Positions 1 to 4,677 of a stretch of 9,448 bases of DNA are shown piece by piece. The notes beneath the pieces were generated by a model. That model did no database searches and had not been told where the DNA came from. It saw nothing but the letters and a program-made list of their open reading frames with translations. Every line of letters starts with the position of its first letter. The stretch's first letter is position 1. This DNA is from an uncultured Collinsella sp. (GTDB lineage Bacteria; Actinomycetota; Coriobacteriia; Coriobacteriales; Coriobacteriaceae), in contig CAAENB010000065.1 of assembly GCA_900757235.1 (NCBI GenBank), forward strand, positions 1 through 9,448, given 5' to 3'. The position numbers and the translations under genes were made by a program.

Positions 1-501
1 GAGCTCGCCGCCCTCGTGGATGGAACCGGGCGTCTCGGGCGCAAAGTGGCTCGGGATGCCGCCGGGATAGGAGAACTGGCGGAAGAACTTCTGCAGGCCG
101 GCCTCGTCATTGGTGATGTCGGGGCGGATCTCACGGTAGGTGCCATCGAGCAGCGACTGGGCGGTGCCAGCAGGGCCACCGTGGCCCGGGCCCATCAAGA
201 AGATGGCATTCTGGTTGTGATCGGCGATGAGGCGGTTGACATGACCGAACAGGAAGTTGATGCCGGGCGTGGTGCCCCAGTGACCGACCAGACGGTGCTT
301 AACGTCCGGACGACCAAAATCGCGCGTCTCGCCGGTCTTCTCGTCGACAAAGTCGCTGCGCATCAGCGGATTGGAGCGAAGGTAAATCTGGCCGACGGAC
401 AGGTAGTTCGAGGCGCGCCAATACAGGTCGACACCCTCGAGCTCGGAAGCGGGAACCTCATGTCCCAGTTTTTGCCACGGCGTTCCCAATGTTTTAGCCA
501 T
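1..501 (-). CDS. xfp: Phosphoketolase (Xfp family), N-terminal part; 3' end beyond window
   Basis: This is the first 167 residues of a thiamine-diphosphate phosphoketolase, a cytosolic enzyme that cleaves xylulose-5-P (and in Xfp-type enzymes fructose-6-P) with phosphate to acetyl-phosphate plus glyceraldehyde-3-P or erythrose-4-P. The family signatures are clear: YWRASNYLSVGQIYLRSNP (about 28-45), KHRLVGHWGTTPG (69-80), GPGHGGPAGTAQ (104-115) and SYPGGIPSHFAPETPGSIHE (144-163). H74, H107 and H152 match the conserved active-site histidines of bifidobacterial Xfp. The ATG at 501 is preceded by GAAGGGA (510-516) about 8 bases upstream. Relative to bifidobacterial Xfp as I remember it, there is an insertion of about ten residues near 52-64 (DEKTGETRDFGR). 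The frame stays open to base 1; full-length enzymes are about 800 residues. It lies downstream of, and reads the same way as, a LacI-type regulator whose probable operators sit in this gene's promoter. The family call is near certain; substrate preference between X5P and F6P cannot be read from this part. Confidence 0.96.
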   Translation of the reverse strand, partial: MAKTLGTPWQKLGHEVPASELEGVDLYWRASNYLSVGQIYLRSNPLMRSDFVDEKTGETRDFGRPDVKHRLVGHWGTTPGINFLFGHVNRLIADHNQNAIFLMGPGHGGPAGTAQSLLDGTYREIRPDITNDEAGLQKFFRQFSYPGGIPSHFAPETPGSIHEGGEL

Positions 502-559
502 TGTTTATGTCCCTTCGCTGCGCGGTCGCCTTCCGATACGGCAACCTTTCGTTGGGACT

Positions 560-588
560 AGTATATTTGCTAAAACGTTTTATCATGG
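560..588 (-). promoter_or_regulatory. Likely promoter of the phosphoketolase gene
   Basis: On the minus strand a good -10 hexamer, TATACT, occupies 560-565, about 60 bases upstream of the phosphoketolase start codon. With a 17-base spacer the -35 position falls at 583-588 (CCATGA), a poor match to TTGACA. The 17-base spacer is almost entirely filled by the first 18-bp palindrome (568-585). A strong -10, a weak -35 and an operator in the spacer fit a promoter that is blocked by a repressor. The start site is inferred from the sequence only. Confidence 0.55.
568..585. promoter_or_regulatory. LacI-type operator O1 in the phosphoketolase promoter
   Basis: The 18-bp site TGCTAAAACGTTTTATCA has a perfect 12-bp palindromic core (TAAAACGTTTTA, 571-582), a central CG step, and outer TG/CA matches. 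Even-length palindromes with a central CG are typical of LacI-family operators, and a LacI-family gene ends 120 bp away. The site covers the -10/-35 spacer of the presumed phosphoketolase promoter, so binding there should block RNA polymerase. The half-site is longer than in a CcpA cre box (9 rather than 7 bases), so it is not a standard cre site. Binding by the adjacent regulator is an inference. Confidence 0.7.
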
Positions 589-606
589 TGAAAAAACGTT
601 TTACCA
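589..606. promoter_or_regulatory. LacI-type operator O2 upstream of the phosphoketolase -35
   Basis: The 18-bp site TGAAAAAACGTTTTACCA shares the pattern TG-N2-AAAACGTTTTA-N-CA with O1. Its centre (597/598) is exactly 21 bp from the centre of O1 (576/577), which is two turns of B-DNA, so two dimers would sit on the same face of the helix. The left half departs from perfect symmetry at two positions. It lies just upstream of the presumed -35 element of the phosphoketolase gene. Confidence 0.65.
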
Positions 607-645
607 TCCTGATTTGCCATATGGACAGGCAAAAGCAGACATTCA

Positions 646-668
646 CCTGCGACATTGTCTGTCACAGG
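646..668. repeat. Short dyad between repressor gene and operators
   Basis: CCTGCGACA (646-654) and TGTCACAGG (660-668) form a 9-bp stem, with one G-T pair, around a 5-base loop. Neither strand has a T-run directly after it, so it is a weak candidate terminator for the repressor transcript. It could also be an extra protein-binding dyad upstream of the phosphoketolase operators. Confidence 0.35.
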
Positions 669-701
669 TACTCCACATTCAATCTGCATGAATTGATAAA
701 C

Positions 702-720
702 GTGTTTAGTTGTGTTTAGT
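702..720. repeat. 10-bp tandem duplication across the repressor stop codon
   Basis: The unit GTGTTTAGT(T) occurs twice in tandem (702-711 and 712-720, with the last base of the second unit differing). The pair spans the stop codon of the LacI-type gene (706-708) and its last four codons. Because 10 is not a multiple of 3, loss or gain of a unit by replication slippage would change the reading frame at the carboxyl end. Confidence 0.7.
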
Positions 721-1734
721 AAGCTCGAGCACGCTGTCCTTAACGATAAGCGCCGGCTCCAGAACGACCTCTTCGGCACGCCTGCCGCCCCTACCGGCAA
801 GACGCTTGGACATGCAGCCAAAAGCATGCTCGGCGAGCACGCCGGGATCCTGCTCGATCGCGGTCAGCGCCGGCTCAAAGAGAACGTCGGCTGCCGAGTT
901 GTCATAGCTCACCACCGAGATATCGCCCGGAATGCTCTTCCCCATCTCATGCAGGCGCTTGAGCAAACCGAGGGCAATGTTATCCGAGCTTGCGAACACG
1001 GCGGTGGCGTCAGTCGCGAGCACCGCCTCCGAGGCCTCGTAGGCACTCGGAATGTAGTACTCGCTCTCAAACTCCAAACGTGCGTCGATCGGCAGGCCAA
1101 CCTCGCGCAGCGCGCGCTCATAGCCGGCAAGACGCTTACGACCCGTATTGGAACGGCGCGCATTAACCAAGCAGGCAATGCGACGATGCCCCTGCTCGAT
1201 CAAGTACCGGGTAGCCATGTAGCCACCCATCTCGTGGTCGAACATCACCTTGTCGCACTCGAGTCCCTCAATGGCACGGTCAACCATTACCGCCGGGATG
1301 GGCAGATGGCTGACTTCTTCGCGCAAAGCGCGGTCGTCCGAGAATTCGTCGCCCACGACCAAGAACACACCATCGACGCCGCGCGTCACCAGCTGGCGCA
1401 GGAGCTCCAGATCGTCCTCGGCACTTCCACCCGAGCTGGTAATAAAGAGCGCGTAGCCGTCCTCGCGGCAGCGTTTTTCCAGGCTGCCAGCAAGCGAAGC
1501 AAAAAAGCGGCTCTCGATGTTGGGAACGATAAGGCCCAGCGTGCGCGACTCGCGCATGACCAGGCTGCGCGCAATCTGGTTAGGAACATAGTGGTTGCGC
1601 GCCGCGACCTCTTTGATGCGCTTGCGGTTTTCTTCCGAGATACGACAAGGCCGATTGTTGAGAACAAGCGAGACCGACGAGGGGGAAAGCCCCACCTCCT
1701 GGGCAATCTGCTTGAGAGTAACTTTGTTGCCCAT
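706..1734 (-). CDS. LacI/GalR-family transcriptional repressor
   Basis: This is a full-length 342-residue LacI-family regulator. The amino end carries the winged helix-turn-helix typical of the family (VTLKQIAQEVGLSPSSVSLVL, residues 5-25) and a hinge-helix region, YVPNQIARSL (49-58). A periplasmic-binding-protein-like effector domain follows, with LGLIVPNIESRFFASL (66-81), VMVDR (149-153), ASSDNIALGLL (248-258) and VVSYDNSAADVLFEPALTAI (274-293). The start at 1734 was chosen because it places the HTH at residue 5 and has GGAAGGAG just upstream (1739-1746); an in-frame ATG 44 codons further upstream would add a tail foreign to the family. The gene reads toward phosphoketolase, and two palindromes of the right type lie between the two genes. 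The likely role is sugar-responsive repression of phosphoketolase, and perhaps of itself. The effector is unknown; the ligand pocket most resembles RbsR/CcpA-type sensors, but I cannot assign a sugar. Confidence 0.93.
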   Translation of the reverse strand: MGNKVTLKQIAQEVGLSPSSVSLVLNNRPCRISEENRKRIKEVAARNHYVPNQIARSLVMRESRTLGLIVPNIESRFFASLAGSLEKRCREDGYALFITSSGGSAEDDLELLRQLVTRGVDGVFLVVGDEFSDDRALREEVSHLPIPAVMVDRAIEGLECDKVMFDHEMGGYMATRYLIEQGHRRIACLVNARRSNTGRKRLAGYERALREVGLPIDARLEFESEYYIPSAYEASEAVLATDATAVFASSDNIALGLLKRLHEMGKSIPGDISVVSYDNSAADVLFEPALTAIEQDPGVLAEHAFGCMSKRLAGRGGRRAEEVVLEPALIVKDSVLELTKHN

Positions 1735-1769
1735 CTCGCTCCTTCCGAGTATTCGCGCAATCTCTTGAA

Positions 1770-1798
1770 AGTATAGCGACCGTCCCTCTACCTCGATG
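1770..1798 (-). promoter_or_regulatory. Likely promoter of the LacI-family gene
   Basis: A TATACT -10 hexamer lies at 1770-1775 on the minus strand, 36 bases upstream of the repressor start codon. This is the same hexamer as at the presumed phosphoketolase promoter. The -35 position at 17-base spacing (1793-1798, CATCGA) is weak. It abuts an operator-like sequence at 1797-1813, suggesting autoregulation. Confidence 0.45.
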
Positions 1799-1813
1799 AT
1801 AAACACTTTACCA
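1797..1813. promoter_or_regulatory. Degenerate operator-like site upstream of the repressor gene
   Basis: TGATAAACACTTTACCA keeps both outer halves of the phosphoketolase operators: TGATAAA matches the reverse complement of O1 (TGATAAAACG...), and TTTACCA matches the end of O2. The middle is CAC rather than ACGT, so the site is one base shorter and lacks the central CG. It sits at the presumed -35 of the repressor gene. LacI-family proteins can tolerate a one-base change at the operator centre (lac O1 versus the ideal symmetric lac operator). A lower-affinity autoregulatory site is therefore plausible but not shown. Confidence 0.4.
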
Positions 1814-1921
1814 ATCCGGTAGACGGCAGTTTTATCGCCGCCAGCGCAGGTAGATTTTTGGGACATGCCTCAATTTCTACCTTTTTGGTCAACGCCGTCC
1901 CCTCCCCTTCCGCCGCCGCGA

Positions 1922-1954
1922 TTGGTGCAAGGGGGACAGGTTGCTTTGCACCAA
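1922..1954. repeat. 9-bp perfect inverted repeat upstream of murB
   Basis: TTGGTGCAA (1922-1930) and TTGCACCAA (1946-1954) are perfect inverted copies separated by 15 bases. The right arm overlaps the probable -35 hexamer of the murB promoter. It may be a two-half-site operator for an unidentified regulator. It lies upstream of the -10, so an RNA hairpin in the murB message is unlikely. Confidence 0.45.
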
Positions 1955-1976
1955 ATCCATCAGGGTGGGGTATATT
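1946..1976 (+). promoter_or_regulatory. Likely murB promoter
   Basis: TTGCAC at 1946-1951 and TATATT at 1971-1976 make a recognisable -35/-10 pair with a long 19-base spacer. The murB start codon lies 43 bases downstream of the -10. The region from 1735 to 2019 otherwise holds only the divergent repressor promoter and its operator-like site. Confidence 0.5.
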
Positions 1977-2019
1977 GCAATCGATTGATGACAACGACCA
2001 CCAAAAGGCGGATATTCGT

Positions 2020-2982
2020 ATGCACGAGAACGACTTTTTTAACGAGGACCTGCTGTGCGCGCTCGCTGGCGTTGCTGGCGAGGACAACGTGTTGATGAGC
2101 GAGCCCATGCGCGAGCACACCACGTTTAAGATCGGCGGTCCGGCCGACGTCTTTGTCACGCCCGATACCGAGCAGGGCCTCGTCGCCACGCTCGATACCT
2201 GCTATCGCTGCGACCTGCCGCTCACCATCGTGGGAAACGGCTCCGACCTGCTCGTCGGCGACAAAGGCATCCGCGGCGTCGTCGTGGCGCTGGGCGAAGG
2301 CCTCTCCGATATCACGGTCGACGGCACGCACGTCACGGCGGCAGCCGGCGCCCTGCTTTCCGATGTCGCCGCAGCGGCAGCCGAGGCCGGCCTCACCGGC
2401 ATGGAGCCCATCTCGGGCATCCCCGGATCGGTCGGCGGCGCCTGCTACATGAACGCCGGCGCCTATGGTGCCTGCATGGCCGATGTGCTCGAGTCCGTGC
2501 GTGTCTACAAGCCTGCACGCATGCTCGACGACGGCACCCGCGGCAGCGGCAGCATCATCGAGTTCGATGTCGACGAACTCAACCTAGGCTATCGCAAGAG
2601 CCGCATCGCCGACGACGGCTTTATTGTTCTTTCTGCCACCTTCAACCTCGCACCGGGCAACGCCGCGATGATTAAGGCCGACATGGACGACTACCGCCAG
2701 CGCCGCGAGGACAAGCAGCCGCTCGACATGCCGAGTGCTGGCTCCACTTTCAAGCGCCCCGAGGGTTACTTTGCCGGCAAGCTCATCATGGATGCCGGCC
2801 TGCGAGGACACGCCGTTGGCGGCGCGCAGGTGAGCGAGAAGCACTGCGGCTTCATCGTCAACGCCGACCACGCCACCGCCGCCGATGTCGACGAACTCAT
2901 CCGCCACATCCAAGCCAAAGTCAAAGAGCAGTTCGACGTAGACCTAGAACCCGAAGTCCACCGAGTAGGCGAATTCCTATAA
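2020..2982 (+). CDS. murB: UDP-N-acetylenolpyruvoylglucosamine reductase MurB
   Basis: MurB is the cytosolic FAD enzyme that uses NADPH to reduce UDP-GlcNAc-enolpyruvate to UDP-MurNAc, the second committed step of peptidoglycan precursor synthesis. The 320-residue product shows the family's blocks in order: HTTFKIGGPADVFV (33-46), the FAD-binding IVGNGSDLLVGDKGIRG (70-86), EPISGIPGSVGGACYMNAGA (129-148), GYRKSR (190-195), AGSTFKRP (240-247) and LEPEVHRVG (309-317). S242 and E312 correspond to the catalytic proton donor and conserved glutamate. The length is usual for the shorter MurB class. The ATG at 2020 was preferred over an in-frame upstream ATG at 1858 because that extension would cross the promoter-like -10 at 1971 and has no family similarity. 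The Shine-Dalgarno is weak (AAAAGGCGG, 2002-2010). The gene stands alone, with a terminator-like hairpin starting 4 bases after its stop. Confidence 0.97.
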   Translation: MHENDFFNEDLLCALAGVAGEDNVLMSEPMREHTTFKIGGPADVFVTPDTEQGLVATLDTCYRCDLPLTIVGNGSDLLVGDKGIRGVVVALGEGLSDITVDGTHVTAAAGALLSDVAAAAAEAGLTGMEPISGIPGSVGGACYMNAGAYGACMADVLESVRVYKPARMLDDGTRGSGSIIEFDVDELNLGYRKSRIADDGFIVLSATFNLAPGNAAMIKADMDDYRQRREDKQPLDMPSAGSTFKRPEGYFAGKLIMDAGLRGHAVGGAQVSEKHCGFIVNADHATAADVDELIRHIQAKVKEQFDVDLEPEVHRVGEFL

Positions 2983-2985
2983 AAA

Positions 2986-3007
2986 GAAGGCCCCGAAAGG
3001 GGCCTTC
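2986..3007. terminator. Bidirectional terminator after murB
   Basis: The sequence has a perfect 9-bp GC-rich stem, GAAGGCCCC / GGGGCCTTC, closed by a GAAA loop at 2995-2998, immediately after the murB stop. On the plus strand only a weak T-rich stretch (ATCTTTATAT) follows. On the minus strand the stem is followed directly by TTTTTATA (complement of 2978-2985), so it is the better terminator for transcripts coming from the convergent hydrolase gene, shielding murB from antisense transcription. Confidence 0.8.
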
Positions 3008-3059
3008 GCCATCTTTATATCAGACAACCAGTCCGGTGAGTCGCGCTCAGGACCCGAGA

Positions 3060-3195
3060 GGGCCGCGTGCCCGCCCGCAATATATTTGATTGATCGCGAG
3101 TTCCGCACGCAAAGAAGGCCACTTAATGTGGCCTTCTTCTTGCGCAGGACTGCCCGAGCAGGCAATCAAATATATTGCGGGCGGGCACGCGGCCC
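3060..3195. repeat. Perfect 33-bp inverted repeat flanking a 70-bp centre
   Basis: Bases 3060-3092 and 3163-3195 are exact reverse complements over all 33 positions. Each arm has an 18-bp GC-rich outer half beginning GGGCCGCGTGCCCG and a 15-bp AT-rich inner half, AATATATTTGATTG with one preceding base. Identity ends sharply at both edges: 3059 and 3196 do not pair, nor do 3093 and 3162. The 70-bp centre carries its own 11-bp hairpin. The element fills the gap between the convergent murB and hydrolase genes, ending 8 bases from the hydrolase stop codon. No direct target-site duplication is evident at the edges. It could be a small non-autonomous mobile or palindromic repeat, an invertible segment, or a compound termination structure; the window alone does not decide. 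Confidence 0.95.
3112..3138. terminator. Terminator-like hairpin inside the inverted repeat
   Basis: AAGAAGGCCAC (3112-3122) and GTGGCCTTCTT (3128-3138) form a perfect 11-bp stem around a 5-base TTAAT loop. A further five pairs (CGCAA 3108-3112 with TTGCG 3140-3144) are possible if the stem is slightly re-registered. The stem's A/T-rich foot gives CTTCTTCTT on the plus strand and CTTCTTTG on the minus strand, so it may act in both directions. It is the first terminator candidate after the hydrolase gene on the minus strand. Confidence 0.65.
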
Positions 3196-3203
3196 AGTCG
3201 GCG

Positions 3204-4409
3204 TTACGACAGCGCAATACCGCCGAGCCAGCCCCAGCGCACGCCAGAGCCAGTACCGTAGAACCGAATAAACGCATCAAGTGACTTAGACGTAATGGAG
3301 CCCTCGTTGCTCATAACGATGCCGCCACCAACATAGATGCCCACGTGTCCGTACAGCAGGCCCGGCGTACCGGTACCACTGTGCGACGAGTCGGCCACGA
3401 TCATGCCCACCTGCAGCGCCGAACGATCGGAGCTGTAGCACCAGGCGTTAAACATGTCGCACGCGTTGCCGCCAAAGTAGCCCACGCCGGCGTTGCGGAA
3501 TACGTTGGTAACCCAAGCGGCGCACCAGTTCAGGCCAGGCGAAGGGGTGGAGTAGCATGCGTTGACGACGGCCTGCTGCTTGCCCGAGCCGGCATTCTGT
3601 TGCGGAGTTCCGGGCGCATACGATCCGCCACCCGAGCTTGAACCACCCGAGTAGGAATTGTTCTTGTTTGCGGCAGCCGCGGCAGCGGCAGCCTTCCTGG
3701 CAGCCTCCTCTGCCTGGGCGGCAGCGAGAATCTCGGAATCACGCTGGGCCATGAGTTCCTTGACATCGTCGGAGAGGCCGTTCAGAACCGTCTGGACCTC
3801 CTGCTGCTTGGCCTGCATGTCCTGCATCTGAGCAGTCTGCTGGTCCTTGAGCTTCTCCAGGTCGGCCTTCTGCGACTCGAGCTCGGACTTTTGCGTGTCG
3901 AGCTCCTTTTGGATGGTCTGAATGTCCTCGATGGCGTCGCGGTCGCTCTTGTTGATCTTCTCGACGTAATGCGCGTTGGCGACGAGCTCCTCAAACGAGC
4001 CCGAAGCCAGTAGCAGCGACAGGATATTGGTACCGCCCGACTTGTAGCTTGCCGCCACGCGATCGGAAAGGTCGTTACGCTTCTTCTTGAGCTCCGACTT
4101 CTTGGTGTCGATCTGAGCCTGCGTCTCGTCAATCTGGCCCTGAACGCCCTCGATATCGCTGAGGGTCTGGGCATTCTTGTTGGCGAGCGTCGCGTACTCA
4201 TTGGCGATGCTGTCGAGCTGAGCCTGGACCTCGTCGAGCTGGGCCTGGGCGGCATTCAGTTTGTCGGTGGTTTCTTGGCTGGCCTCAGCCGCATGGGCGC
4301 GGGCGGGCAGGCCAAAAAGAACAGCCGCGGAGGCGGCGCCGAAAAGAGCCTTAAGGGCAGTGCGGCGCGAAAGCTCCTGCGTAAAGATGGAATCGTTGTT
4401 TGGTGACAT
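3204..4409 (-). CDS. Secreted peptidoglycan hydrolase with coiled coil and C-terminal Cys/His (CHAP/NlpC-like) domain
   Basis: This 401-residue exported protein has a PcsB/CwlO-like plan. Residues 1-41 form a signal with a twin-arginine-like motif (SRRTALK, 14-20), a hydrophobic stretch and a probable cut after AHA (about 38-40). Residues 45-235 are long Gln/Glu/Lys-rich coiled coil, interrupted near 119-150 by SYKSGGTNILSLLLASGSFE, which resembles the loop helix of PcsB-type regulators. An Ala-rich run (239-247) and a Ser/Gly/Pro linker (252-276) follow. The C-terminal catalytic domain (about 277-401) has probable nucleophile C296 (NWCAAWV), H355 (YGHVGIYVGGG) and a polar third residue near N368. 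It probably cleaves peptidoglycan peptides during division or growth, with the coiled coil restraining or docking the enzyme. GGAG at 4415-4418 supports the start. Cleavage specificity and CHAP versus NlpC/P60 membership are uncertain; C285, C317 and C324 are additional cysteines. It converges on murB and diverges from galE. Confidence 0.88.
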   Translation of the reverse strand: MSPNNDSIFTQELSRRTALKALFGAASAAVLFGLPARAHAAEASQETTDKLNAAQAQLDEVQAQLDSIANEYATLANKNAQTLSDIEGVQGQIDETQAQIDTKKSELKKKRNDLSDRVAASYKSGGTNILSLLLASGSFEELVANAHYVEKINKSDRDAIEDIQTIQKELDTQKSELESQKADLEKLKDQQTAQMQDMQAKQQEVQTVLNGLSDDVKELMAQRDSEILAAAQAEEAARKAAAAAAAANKNNSYSGGSSSGGGSYAPGTPQQNAGSGKQQAVVNACYSTPSPGLNWCAAWVTNVFRNAGVGYFGGNACDMFNAWCYSSDRSALQVGMIVADSSHSGTGTPGLLYGHVGIYVGGGIVMSNEGSITSKSLDAFIRFYGTGSGVRWGWLGGIALS

Positions 4410-4430
4410 ATGTACTCCGTTACATGTTTA

Positions 4431-4460
4431 TTTATATGTCGCTCAACTCAAACATATTAA
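4431..4460 (-). promoter_or_regulatory. Likely promoter of the hydrolase gene
   Basis: On the minus strand TATAAA (4431-4436) with TTAATA (4455-4460) at an 18-base spacing gives a plausible -10/-35 pair about 22 bases upstream of the hydrolase start codon. The leader would be only some 15 bases long, leaving no room for a riboswitch. The 4410-4677 gap otherwise holds the divergent galE promoter and a possible short ORF just before galE. Confidence 0.45.
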
Positions 4461-4611
4461 CGCACATCGCGCTTGTCCCAACTATTTCCACGAACGGCTG
4501 GAAAAGCATGGTCAGCGGCTCGCAAATACGTCCCACACCAAAGGTAAGGATTATGCAAATGACACCCTATGAGTACGTTAACATCAATCCTCTGGTTTTC
4601 CTGCCCCGCGT

Positions 4612-4640
4612 GTTTTGGGCGCCCCCAGCTGCGCTATACT
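4612..4640 (+). promoter_or_regulatory. Likely galE promoter
   Basis: TATACT at 4635-4640 is a good -10 lying 37 bases upstream of the galE start codon. The -35 position at 17-base spacing (4612-4617, GTTTTG) is a partial match. The same -10 hexamer occurs at the presumed phosphoketolase and repressor promoters. Confidence 0.5.
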
Positions 4641-4677
4641 CCCCTCAAGAAGTGTTCCTGATTCGATAGGAGACTAC

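Noticed and set aside
16..561. 181-residue open frame opposite the phosphoketolase
   Set aside because: It is a shadow of the phosphoketolase frame; the minus strand matches family active-site blocks throughout.
568..606. CcpA cre boxes
   Set aside because: The TG/CA ends are 18 bp apart overall rather than 14, so the half-site length does not match the cre consensus, although the central CG is shared across the family.
712..1776. 354-residue open frame on the plus strand across the repressor gene
   Set aside because: The minus strand encodes an unmistakable full-length LacI-family protein here. The plus frame has no recognisable domain and no convincing ribosome site.
1941..1988. 15-codon TTG-start leader peptide before murB preceded by AAGGGGGA
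   Set aside because: The probable murB -10 (1971-1976) lies within it, so most murB transcripts would not contain the start, and there is no supporting feature.
3093..3162. Invertible promoter between the 33-bp arms
   Set aside because: The 70-bp centre has no -35/-10 pair with acceptable spacing on either strand; it mainly holds a nearly symmetric hairpin. Inversion itself is not excluded, only a promoter role.
3060..3195. Retron-like RNA or CRISPR-like array
   Set aside because: There is a single inverted pair rather than spaced direct repeats, and no reverse transcriptase or cas gene lies in the window.
3047..3284. Several 60-80 residue frames crossing the inverted repeat on both strands
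   Set aside because: They share the peptide IYCGRARGP on both strands only because the DNA arms are inverted copies. Their frames run through the hairpin and into the hydrolase gene with no supported start.
4410..4677. ydaO-type c-di-AMP riboswitch upstream of the hydrolase gene
   Set aside because: Actinobacterial wall-hydrolase genes often carry one, but I could not find its conserved core on the minus strand, and the best promoter leaves a leader of only about 15 bases.
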